From: a bacterium
GTDB taxonomy: Bacteria; Verrucomicrobiota; Verrucomicrobiae; Limisphaerales; J093
Length of the DNA stretch: 10,678 nucleotides
Assembly: GCA_021839785.1 (NCBI GenBank)
Contig: JAKCAB010000028.1
Coordinates: 1 to 10,678, forward strand
Direction of reading: 5' to 3'
Below the pieces are notes generated by a model that was given only the letters and a program-made list of their open reading frames with translations, searched no databases and was not told the origin of the DNA. Shown here piece by piece: positions 1 to 6,375 of the stretch; the stretch's first letter is position 1; the number at the start of each line of letters is the position of its first letter. The position numbers and the translations under genes are program-made.

Positions 1-219
1 AACGCCCTCGACCTCCTCAAAAACGGCGAACTCCAGCTCGTCATCAACACGCCTTCGGGGCAGGTGCCGCGCGCGGACGAGATCCGCATCCGGACCACCG
101 CGGTCTATACCGGCACGCCCATCATGACCACGCTCAGCGGCGCGCGCGCGCTGGCGCTGGGCATCGCCGCGCTCAAGCAGCAAGGCTACGGCGTGCGCCC
201 GCTCCAGGAATACCACTGA
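1..219 (+). CDS. carB: Carbamoyl-phosphate synthase large subunit, C-terminal fragment
   Basis: Frame 1 is open from the left edge to a TGA at 217-219 and encodes the last 72 residues of a larger protein. The segment reads N-T-P-S-G, then an R-x-D-E-I-R-I-R-x-x-A stretch, then T-T-L-S-G-A-R-A. This is the familiar end of the MGS-like allosteric domain of CarB. CarB is the large subunit of the cytoplasmic enzyme that makes carbamoyl phosphate from glutamine-derived ammonia, bicarbonate and two ATP, for pyrimidine and arginine synthesis. The synthetase and ATP-grasp domains lie outside the window. The tail after the MGS core is short, so the protein ends soon after the regulatory fold. The next gene starts 115 nt downstream and is unrelated in function, so carB is probably the last gene of its unit. 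Confidence 0.93.
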   Translation, partial: NALDLLKNGELQLVINTPSGQVPRADEIRIRTTAVYTGTPIMTTLSGARALALGIAALKQQGYGVRPLQEYH

Positions 220-300
220 CCGGCGGCAGCCCCGAAATTGCCGTCCTCGCCGACACGAGTCAGCGCAAGCTTTGGGAAGTCGGCGCGAACAACGGTCGAA

Positions 301-322
301 GATGCGGCCTTCGGGCGGCGTC
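301..322 (+). promoter_or_regulatory. UUCG-capped hairpin in the carB/secreted-protein gap
   Basis: An inverted repeat pairs 301-305 with 318-322 and 307-309 with 314-316, with one G/G mismatch and one G-T pair, closing on a TTCG tetraloop at 310-313. It lies 81 nt after the carB stop and ends 12 nt before the ATG at 335. It has no T tract after it, so it is a poor intrinsic terminator. It could instead be a leader structure sitting over the start region of the next gene, or simply chance pairing in GC-rich DNA. Confidence 0.3.
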
Positions 323-334
323 CAAATCCTCACC

Positions 335-1897
335 ATGAAACCCCGCGACCTCTCGCCTTGGTTCCTCGCTGTCTCACTCCTCGTTTTGCCGCTTCGCGCC
401 GCTGACCTGTGGGCGCTCGCCCAGCGCGAAAAGGCGGTTCACCGGTACTCGACGCTGTTCACCGCCCAGGACGTGCGGGACCACCTGAGCAGCGAAGCCG
501 GCCTCGATCAGGCGCTGGACTGGTGCCGCCAGACGGCCGTCAGCCACGTGTACCTCGAGGTCTTCCGCGATGGCTACCAGGCCGAACGCGCCGCGCTCCA
601 GCACGCGAAGGAACGCTTCACCGAGGCGGGCTTCGCGGTGTCCGGCTGCGTCACGACGACGGCTGTCGGGAAGAAATCGAACGGCTGGAACGGCATTGCC
701 TGCTACACCGACCAGCCCACGCAGGAACACCTGCAACGCATCTTCGAATACGCGGCCAGTTTGTTCGACGAGACGATGATCGACGATTTCTGGTTCACCG
801 ATTGCACGTGCCCCGAGTGCGACGCCGCGCGCAAGGCCCGCACGGTCCGGATCGGCGACCAGACCTTCCCCGTGGCGGGCGACACCTGGGAGGATTATCG
901 CTGCGAACTGATGGTGCGGCTTTCGCAGGAACGCATTTTGGCCGCGGGCCGGCGGGTGAATCCGAAGGCCACCTTCATCATCAAGTACCCGCAGTGGTAC
1001 GACCGCTTCCACGAGCGCGGTTACGAGGTGGCACGCGAGACCGCGGACTTCGACCGCATCTGGGTGGGCACCGAGACGCGCGATTACGGCGACCGGCGGT
1101 GGGGCGGCACGGTCCAGTACGAGGCGTATTTCATCATGCGCTGGCTGGGTGGGATTGGCGGGGCCAAGTGCGGCGGCGGCTGGTTCGATCCTTACGGCAC
1201 CTCGCCCAACACTTACGTGGAACAGGCGCGCCAGACCGTGCTGGGTGGCGCGCGCGAGTCGCTGCTGTTTTGTTATGGCAGCCTTCAAAACCGGACCAGC
1301 CAGGCGAACGTCGAGGCGTTGCGGGCGAACCTCCCGGAGCTGTTCGCGGTCGCCAAGGAAGTGCAGGCGCGCCAGCCGGTCGGCGTTGCCGCCTACAAGC
1401 CGGCGAACAGCCACCCGGAAAAGGAGGCGTACGTGTTCGATTTTGTGGGGATGCTCGGGCTGCCGTTGGTGCCCTGCCACGAGTTCCCGACCGACGCCAA
1501 AGCCGCGTTCTTCTCCGTTCACGCGCTGAAAGACCCGGCGTTTCGCGAGCGCTTCACGGCGTTCGTCGCGGCCGGCAAGCCGGTCCTGATCACGGATGGA
1601 CTTGCCGCGAAACTCGAAGGCCTGCCGGCGTCGAAGGCGGCGAACGTGCACGTGCTCGCGGTCAAAGGCGATCCCAAGTCGCTCCTGGCGCTGTCTGCGG
1701 AGGAGGTCAACGCCCTGCGCGCGCCGTTGTTGAAGCCGTTTGGGGCGAGTTTCCAAGCTCCGGGAAAAGTGGGGCTGTACCTGTTTACCGGCGACGGCTG
1801 GGTGGTGGAAAACTTCAACGACGAGCCGGTCCAAGCCGAACTCAACGGCCGGAAGCTGGACGTGCCCGCGCGGGGGTGGATCTACCAGTGGCGCTGA
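335..1897 (+). CDS. Secreted protein of unknown family, barrel-like glycosidase-style architecture
   Basis: This 520-aa protein is probably exported. I chose the ATG at 335 because residues 1-23 then form a clean signal peptide (a basic start, a hydrophobic run to about residue 20, and an L-R-A-A cleavage region). The frame is open further upstream (TTG at 272, ATG at 302), but those starts would bury the signal. No good Shine-Dalgarno sequence is seen at any of them. Residues about 40-330 alternate strands and helices as in a TIM barrel and hold D-D-F-W-F-T-D (150-156), a cysteine cluster C157-x-C159-x-x-C162, the acidic stretch around E246 and E263, and a glycine-rich G-G-x-G-G-A-K-C-G-G-G-W near 272-283. 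Residues about 350-440 look like a GATase/Rossmann-type segment, and the last 60 residues a small beta domain. This order resembles GH42-like glycosidases and their relatives, but I recognise no named family and assign no reaction. The gene ends 9 nt from the convergent NfeD gene. Confidence 0.85.
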   Translation: MKPRDLSPWFLAVSLLVLPLRAADLWALAQREKAVHRYSTLFTAQDVRDHLSSEAGLDQALDWCRQTAVSHVYLEVFRDGYQAERAALQHAKERFTEAGFAVSGCVTTTAVGKKSNGWNGIACYTDQPTQEHLQRIFEYAASLFDETMIDDFWFTDCTCPECDAARKARTVRIGDQTFPVAGDTWEDYRCELMVRLSQERILAAGRRVNPKATFIIKYPQWYDRFHERGYEVARETADFDRIWVGTETRDYGDRRWGGTVQYEAYFIMRWLGGIGGAKCGGGWFDPYGTSPNTYVEQARQTVLGGARESLLFCYGSLQNRTSQANVEALRANLPELFAVAKEVQARQPVGVAAYKPANSHPEKEAYVFDFVGMLGLPLVPCHEFPTDAKAAFFSVHALKDPAFRERFTAFVAAGKPVLITDGLAAKLEGLPASKAANVHVLAVKGDPKSLLALSAEEVNALRAPLLKPFGASFQAPGKVGLYLFTGDGWVVENFNDEPVQAELNGRKLDVPARGWIYQWR

Positions 1898-1906
1898 GCA
1901 CAGGCG

Positions 1907-3316
1907 CTAAGCGATCGGCTCCACGATCGCCTCGCGGCCGCTGTGGCTGATGATGCGGATGCGCGCGCCTTTCTCGATCAACTCGCCCTGCGTCATCACG
2001 TCGAGGATTTCGTCGCCGAACTGCGCCTTGCCGCCCGGCCGCAACACCGAGAGCGCCACGCCTTCGCGGCCGACCTGCCGGGCTTGGAACGCGGCTTGGA
2101 GTTTGGGAGTTTCCACGGCCGAGGCGGACCTCGTGACCAGCACGCCGTAAAAGGAGGTCTTGGGAAGGAATCGCGCCAGGACCAGAATGACCGCCACGGA
2201 CCCCAACGCGGCGTACAGCAGGCCCATCAGCGGCTCCCGGAGTTGCGGCAGCGTGGGCATCGCCGGCATGCCGGGGTAATGGTCCACGGTCGCCATCACC
2301 AAGGTGACCAACATCAGCGCGCCACCGGCCAGACCCAAGGCCACGGTGCCGGGAAAGACGAACAGTTCGAGCGCGACGAGGATCAGGCCGAGCAGGAACA
2401 ACAGCGGCCATTCCAAGCCGGACAGGCCGGCGATGTAGCTGCCCAGAAAATACAGCGCAAAGGCCGAGATGCCGACGATGCCGGGCAGGCCGAAGCCGGG
2501 CGTCTTGAATTCGATGTAAATGCCGGCCACGCCCACGATCAGCCACAGCCAGTTCAGCGCGTTGATCCAAAACGCCAGCGTCTCTGCGCCGGTCGGTTCC
2601 ACGTAAGTGCGCTGGCTTTCCGGGAAGCCGAGCTTCGTCAGCAGCGCGTCCAGGCTCTCGACCGTGCCGGAAGACAGCAACGGCTTGGGCGGATTGCCGT
2701 ATTCGCGCGCCGCCTCCGTGTCCGTGAGCGTGAGGATGTCGCCCTTTTTGTTGATGGTCTTGCCGTCGATGACGACCTCCTTGTTGCGGTCGATCATCGC
2801 TTCGACCACCTCGATGTTGTAACCGTTCTTCTCGGCCTTGCTGCGGACCAGGGCGCGGATCGCCGAATTCATCTTGGCTTCCATCGTCTCCGGCAAATCC
2901 TGCACGCCGCCGCCGGGCATCATCATGATCGGGGCCGCGGCGCCGATGACGCTTTGCGGCGCCATGAAGATCCGTTGCGTTCCCACCGCGATGAACGCCC
3001 CGGCCGAGAACGCGCGGGTGTTCACGTAAGTCGCAGTCCCGCCTTTGAACTGGTCAATGATCCGCAGGATTTCCTCGGTCACGTCCACCCGGCCGCCGTC
3101 GGTGTTCATGTTCAGCACCAACAGGTCGGCGTGAGCGTCCATGGCTTCCTTGACTCCACGCCGTACGAGATAGGTGAGCGGCGGCATGATGTCTTCGCGG
3201 ATGGGCACGACGAAGACGCGCTTGGCACTGGTGTCCTCCCCGGCTGCCGCGAAGGCCGGGCCGGCCCGCAATCCTACCAGCGCCAGCGCCAGACTGAACA
3301 GCCCACTCAGCTTCAT
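1907..3316 (-). CDS. nfeD: NfeD-family membrane-bound ClpP-class serine protease (long form)
   Basis: This 469-aa protein starts at the ATG at 3316, followed by a signal peptide (residues 1-23, ending A-F-A-A). The frame continues upstream without a stop, but only this start gives the export signal. Residues about 33-230 form a ClpP-class protease domain. The N-T-D-G-G-R-V oxyanion region is at 71-77, the nucleophile is probably S104 in A-F-S-A-G-A, and the P-Q-S-V-I-G-A-A segment is at 120-127. K148 is the likely general base, giving the Ser-Lys dyad known for long NfeD proteins. Four to five membrane segments follow (about 250-395), including the E-F-K-T-P-G-F-G-L-P-G signature at 269-279. 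A C-terminal OB-fold (about 400-469) closes the protein. Members cleave hydrophobic ends of stomatin-type partners and act in membrane quality control. The usual stomatin gene is not adjacent. Upstream, 47 nt away, lies a UspA gene in the same direction. Confidence 0.93.
   Translation of the reverse strand: MKLSGLFSLALALVGLRAGPAFAAAGEDTSAKRVFVVPIREDIMPPLTYLVRRGVKEAMDAHADLLVLNMNTDGGRVDVTEEILRIIDQFKGGTATYVNTRAFSAGAFIAVGTQRIFMAPQSVIGAAAPIMMMPGGGVQDLPETMEAKMNSAIRALVRSKAEKNGYNIEVVEAMIDRNKEVVIDGKTINKKGDILTLTDTEAAREYGNPPKPLLSSGTVESLDALLTKLGFPESQRTYVEPTGAETLAFWINALNWLWLIVGVAGIYIEFKTPGFGLPGIVGISAFALYFLGSYIAGLSGLEWPLLFLLGLILVALELFVFPGTVALGLAGGALMLVTLVMATVDHYPGMPAMPTLPQLREPLMGLLYAALGSVAVILVLARFLPKTSFYGVLVTRSASAVETPKLQAAFQARQVGREGVALSVLRPGGKAQFGDEILDVMTQGELIEKGARIRIISHSGREAIVEPIA
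1911..1930. terminator. Perfect 7-bp hairpin at the convergent gene ends
   Basis: GCGATCG (1911-1917) and CGATCGC (1924-1930) pair perfectly around a 6-nt loop. The stem starts 13 nt after the stop of the + strand secreted-protein gene and lies inside the last codons of the - strand NfeD gene, just before its TAG. With only 9 nt between the two convergent genes, it is the only visible candidate for ending the + transcript. No U-rich tail follows on either strand, so it may only pause polymerase or stabilise mRNA ends. Confidence 0.35.
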
Positions 3317-3363
3317 GCCGCGACGGTACGGCTTTCGTCGCGCCCCGGCAAGACACGCCGCGC

Positions 3364-4383
3364 TTACGCGGCCTGCGCCCCGCGCACGACCAACACCGGG
3401 CACGGCGCATGGCGGACGATGCGTTCCGCGGTGCTGCCCAGCAGGGCGTGCTTCAAGCCGGTGTAACCGTGGGTTCCCGCCACGATCAAGTCCGCGCCTT
3501 CGCGGCCAGCGTAGTCGGCCACTTCGTTCCAAGGCGACCCGGTCAAGACCGCGCTGCTCACGCGCAGGCCCGCGGCGCGCTGGGCCGCTTCGACCTTGGC
3601 AAGTTGTTCCTGCGCGCTGCGGCTCGTGGCCTCCTCGATGGCGCGCGTGTCGATTTCGGTCACGCTCGGATCGACGTACGGCAGCTCCGTGACGTGGAGC
3701 AACAACAGGGCCGCCTGGAACTGCCCGGCGAGCCGGCTGGCGTAGGCCAACGCCTGTCGCGACGGCGCGGAGAAATCCAGCGGGACGAGCACGCGTTTGA
3801 GCGCGAACGGAGCCGGTTCCCGTTTGCCCTGGCCGGGAGCCTGCCCGCCGGCGGCGGGTGCGGCGGGCGCTCGTTCTCGATCGCGCACCACCAGCACCGG
3901 GCAAGGCGAATGCTGGACCACCCGCTCGGCGGTGCTGCCCAGCAGAACGTGTTTCAAGCCGGTGAACCCGTGCGTGGTGATAGCCACCAGATCGGCGTTA
4001 ACGGCGGCGGCGGCTTCCGCGATCTCGGCATACGGCCGGCCCACCCGCAGGCTGCTTTCGACGTTGAACCCGCGGGCCTTGACCTCCGCCACCAGCGCTT
4101 CCAGGCGCTCGCGGACCCCGCGCTGCAGTTCCGTTTCGAGTTCGCCGGAAATGACCGGCGCATAGCCGAGATCGGTGGGGTAGGCGATCGGCTCGGTGAC
4201 GTGGAGCAAATGGAGCCGCGAACCGAACTGGCGGGCGAGCGCCTCCGCGTACGGCAACGCTTTGAGCGAGTGCGGCGAAAAATCGAGCGGCACCAGAATG
4301 TGTCGCGGTGGAAAGGGCAACGGCGTTGTCCCGGCTTGAGCCGGATTGGTTTCTGGCGAGGATGTAGTTTTCATGGCCGGCAT
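3364..4383 (-). CDS. Tandem-domain universal stress protein (UspA family)
   Basis: This 339-aa cytoplasmic protein is made of two UspA domains (about 28-168 and 196-335) joined by a proline/alanine/glycine-rich linker. Each begins with I/V-L-V-P-L-D-F-S and ends with S/A-P-C-P-V-L-V-V. The family's ATP site is G-2x-G-9x-G-S. The second half has it intact (G303, G306, G316-S317). The first half has T136 in place of the first glycine (T-T-H-G139, then G149-S150), so nucleotide binding may differ between halves. I prefer the ATG at 4383, which has GGGAA a few bases upstream. The ATG at 4374 and the TTG at 4428 are alternatives. Such proteins modulate stress survival, often by ATP-dependent interactions. 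It follows the truncated hydrolase by 49 nt and precedes nfeD by 47 nt, which suggests co-transcription. The specific partner is unknown. Confidence 0.93.
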   Translation of the reverse strand: MPAMKTTSSPETNPAQAGTTPLPFPPRHILVPLDFSPHSLKALPYAEALARQFGSRLHLLHVTEPIAYPTDLGYAPVISGELETELQRGVRERLEALVAEVKARGFNVESSLRVGRPYAEIAEAAAAVNADLVAITTHGFTGLKHVLLGSTAERVVQHSPCPVLVVRDRERAPAAPAAGGQAPGQGKREPAPFALKRVLVPLDFSAPSRQALAYASRLAGQFQAALLLLHVTELPYVDPSVTEIDTRAIEEATSRSAQEQLAKVEAAQRAAGLRVSSAVLTGSPWNEVADYAGREGADLIVAGTHGYTGLKHALLGSTAERIVRHAPCPVLVVRGAQAA

Positions 4384-4432
4384 TGCGTGTTCCCGAAGAA
4401 GAATATCCCTGCGCTTGGCCAATCTCAACCCG

Positions 4433-4843
4433 TCAGGCGCCTGGCGTCGGCGTTTGCCCCATCCAGGCGACCGCCTGGTCGGCCGCCGCGCGGGCAGCCC
4501 AACCCAGGACGTTGTGGTCGGAGGCGAAGATCACGCCGTGCACGCGAAAGCGTCGCGACTTTTCCGCCAGCATCGCCCACGCGACCTGCGAACCGAACGA
4601 CTCGGCCAGCAGCCAGCCGGCTTCGAGGCCGCGCGCCACGAGGGCGGTATCGATCTCGCGGGCGTAATCGGCCAGCGACCAGGTGAGCGTGCGCGGGTAG
4701 GTCACTTCCACGAAAGGCACGCGCCCGACCAGCGCCCCGCGAAACGCGGCGACCAAAGTCCAGTCGCCGTGCAACCCCGGCAGATACACCAACGGCGGCC
4801 CGCTGCCGTCGGCGTGGACCCGAATCTGGAGGGCTTCGTCCAT
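4433..4843 (-). CDS. Truncated alpha/beta-hydrolase (N-terminal half only)
   Basis: The 136-aa reading frame opens with the start of an alpha/beta-hydrolase fold: L-P-G-L-H-G-D at 21-27 (the oxyanion-hole HG motif) and the nucleophile elbow A-E-S-F-G-S at 80-85, with S82 as the expected nucleophile. It then stops at 4433, where a full-length member (commonly about 250-300 aa) would still need a cap region plus the catalytic Asp and His. The UspA start follows within 50 nt, so the missing half is not present in another frame downstream. An active esterase or lipase is therefore unlikely from this gene alone. It is either a deletion remnant or a short protein with a different role. The frame is intact and lies between co-directional genes. 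A run of eight G (+ strand, 4857-4864) sits just upstream of its ATG. Confidence 0.75.
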   Translation of the reverse strand: MDEALQIRVHADGSGPPLVYLPGLHGDWTLVAAFRGALVGRVPFVEVTYPRTLTWSLADYAREIDTALVARGLEAGWLLAESFGSQVAWAMLAEKSRRFRVHGVIFASDHNVLGWAARAAADQAVAWMGQTPTPGA

Positions 4844-4895
4844 GCGCGTGTTCGCCGGGGGGGGAGACGCCGATCGGGCCGCTGCTGGCGCGAGC

Positions 4896-6206
4896 TTATT
4901 GCATCGCCAGCGGCTGGCCGGTGGCGCCCAGCACGCTTAGCCAGAGCGGACCGGTGAGGTCCACCTTGTTGCGCCGGGCGATGGCCTGGTGGATTGGGAC
5001 GTGCACGAGCCGGCGGTGCCACATGCCCAGCACCATCTCGGTCTTGCCGCACATGGCGGCGTGGACGGCGTTCAGCGCCAGCGTGGTGCAAAAGACCGCG
5101 TCGGCCGGGTTGGCCGGCACGCTGCGGATGATGTAGCTGGGATCGATGTACTTCAGGTTCGCCTCGAACTGGAGCTTGCCGAAATGAGCCTTGATCGCGT
5201 CCGCCAGGAAGACACCGATGTCCTTCAACTTCACGTTGCCCGAGGCGTCGCGCTCCCCGCCGGAACCGGCCAGCAAGTCCTGGCCGGCGCCTTCGGCGAC
5301 GACAATCACCGCGTGTTGGCGGCGTTCCAGGCGGCGCTGCAGCACCGCCAGCAAACCGTTCGGCCCGTCGAGGCGGAACGGCATCTCCGGGATGAGGACG
5401 AAGTTCGCGTCGCCGGAAGCCAGCGCAGCCGCGCAGGCGATAAACCCCGAGTGGCGGCCCATCAACTTGACCAGGCCCACGCCGTTGGGCGCGCCTTTGG
5501 CCTCGCGGTGCGCGCAGTCGATGGCCCGCACCGCTTCGCCGGCCGCGGTCTGGAAGCCGAAGCTCTGGTCCATGAACAGCAGGTCGTTGTCGATCGTCTT
5601 GGGAATGCCCACCACGGCAATGCTCAGGCCGCGGCGGCGCACCTCGTCCGCGATCACCACGGCGCCGCGCATCGAACCGTCGCCCCCGATCACGAACAGG
5701 ATGCGGATGCCGAGTTCGACCAGACGATCCACCATCGCCTTGGGCTCCTGCGGGCCGCGCGACGAACCCAGGACGGTGCCGCCCAGTTTGTGGATTTCCG
5801 AGACGCTCTCCGAATCGAGTTCGACGTGTCCGTCCGGCGCCACCAAACCGGCGTAGCCGTAGCGGAAGCCATAGACGTTTTGCACCCGGTAATGAAACTC
5901 CGCCGCCATCACCAGACTGCGAATCACGTTGTTCAAGCCGGGGCAAAGGCCGCCGCAGGTCACGATGCCCACCCGGACTTCGCCGGGCGAAAAGTGGATT
6001 CGGCGCCGCGGCCCGGCGAGTTCGAGGGCGGGCAAGTCGGGCGTGGCCGTCGCACCGCCCCGGACGGCACTGAGCGTGTCGTCCACAAGAATGCACTCGT
6101 GGTCTTCGACGAAGTCGATGGTCTTGCCTTCGTGGTCGTGAAACTTGGCCAGCGGTGACTCCACCTCACAAGGTCCGAGCGAGCGGATCGCAAAGTCGTT
6201 CTTCAC
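4896..6206 (-). CDS. pfkA: 6-phosphofructokinase, plant-like ATP-type
   Basis: This is glycolytic phosphofructokinase: fructose 6-phosphate plus ATP gives fructose 1,6-bisphosphate. The length is 436 aa from a GTG at 6206. Earlier in-frame starts exist (ATG 6287, GTG 6320), but the sequence before 6206 does not look like protein, so I used the shorter form; no clear ribosome site settles it. A roughly 75-residue N-terminal extension precedes I-V-T-C-G-G-L-C-P-G-L-N (81-92). Then come G-S-S-R-G-P-Q (147-153), G-G-D-G-S (174-178), P-K-T-I-D-N-D (202-208, base D206) and M-G-R-H-S-G (249-254). In this superfamily Gly in G-G-D-G-S indicates ATP use, whereas Lys in P-K-T-I-D-N-D is shared with PPi enzymes. 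Having both is typical of plant and trypanosomatid ATP-PFKs. The bacterial PEP/ADP allosteric pattern is not expected here. It is the first gene of the four-gene - strand unit. Confidence 0.93.
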   Translation of the reverse strand: MKNDFAIRSLGPCEVESPLAKFHDHEGKTIDFVEDHECILVDDTLSAVRGGATATPDLPALELAGPRRRIHFSPGEVRVGIVTCGGLCPGLNNVIRSLVMAAEFHYRVQNVYGFRYGYAGLVAPDGHVELDSESVSEIHKLGGTVLGSSRGPQEPKAMVDRLVELGIRILFVIGGDGSMRGAVVIADEVRRRGLSIAVVGIPKTIDNDLLFMDQSFGFQTAAGEAVRAIDCAHREAKGAPNGVGLVKLMGRHSGFIACAAALASGDANFVLIPEMPFRLDGPNGLLAVLQRRLERRQHAVIVVAEGAGQDLLAGSGGERDASGNVKLKDIGVFLADAIKAHFGKLQFEANLKYIDPSYIIRSVPANPADAVFCTTLALNAVHAAMCGKTEMVLGMWHRRLVHVPIHQAIARRNKVDLTGPLWLSVLGATGQPLAMQ

Positions 6207-6375
6207 GGCCGGAAAGTAGCCGCTGGGCGCGGCCCCAACGCAAGCCGAACTTGCAGGGCCCGCGATGACTTGGCCGCAAGTTGGCATGGCCCGGCGCGGG
6301 TTCGAACCGGTGCTTTGCACTTGGAAGGGATCGCCGTGAGGCTACCTTGCGCCGAGTCTCGAAAAGTCATCGCCT
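6207..6375. promoter_or_regulatory. Divergent intergenic region between PFK and prolyl oligopeptidase
   Basis: These 169 nt must carry the promoters for both flanking genes. On the + strand a weak sigma70-like pair can be drawn: TTGGAA (6321-6326), a 16-nt spacer and TACCTT (6343-6348), 27 nt before the ATG at 6376. Both boxes match consensus poorly, so the exact site is uncertain. The palindrome GGTTCGAACC near 6300-6309 resembles a tRNA T-loop, but the flanking bases do not complete a T stem. I see no clear - strand promoter. If PFK starts at the upstream GTG (6320) or ATG (6287), much of this region would be coding. Confidence 0.35.

Noticed and set aside
374..1834. Long - strand open frame opposite the secreted-protein gene
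   Set aside because: Arg/Val/Leu-rich translation without motifs. It is the antisense shadow of a gene with a signal peptide and ordered domains. Long antisense frames are expected at this GC content.
1943..3466. 507-aa + strand open frame across nfeD
   Set aside because: Rich in Arg, His, Gln and Asp with no domain, lying fully opposite the clearly recognisable NfeD protein.
4857..4864. Run of eight G as a phase-variation tract for the truncated hydrolase
   Set aside because: It lies upstream of the start codon and outside the reading frame, so slippage would not restore the missing C-terminal half. A promoter-spacing effect is possible but has no support.
6290..6345. Possible tRNA or tRNA remnant: T-loop-like GGTTCGAACC and, on the - strand, CTTCCAA resembling a Gly(TCC) anticodon loop at plausible spacing
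   Set aside because: Neither the T stem nor the anticodon stem pairs properly (only three T-stem pairs can be made), and no D arm or acceptor stem is found. Most likely chance. A tRNAscan-SE or covariance-model run would settle it.
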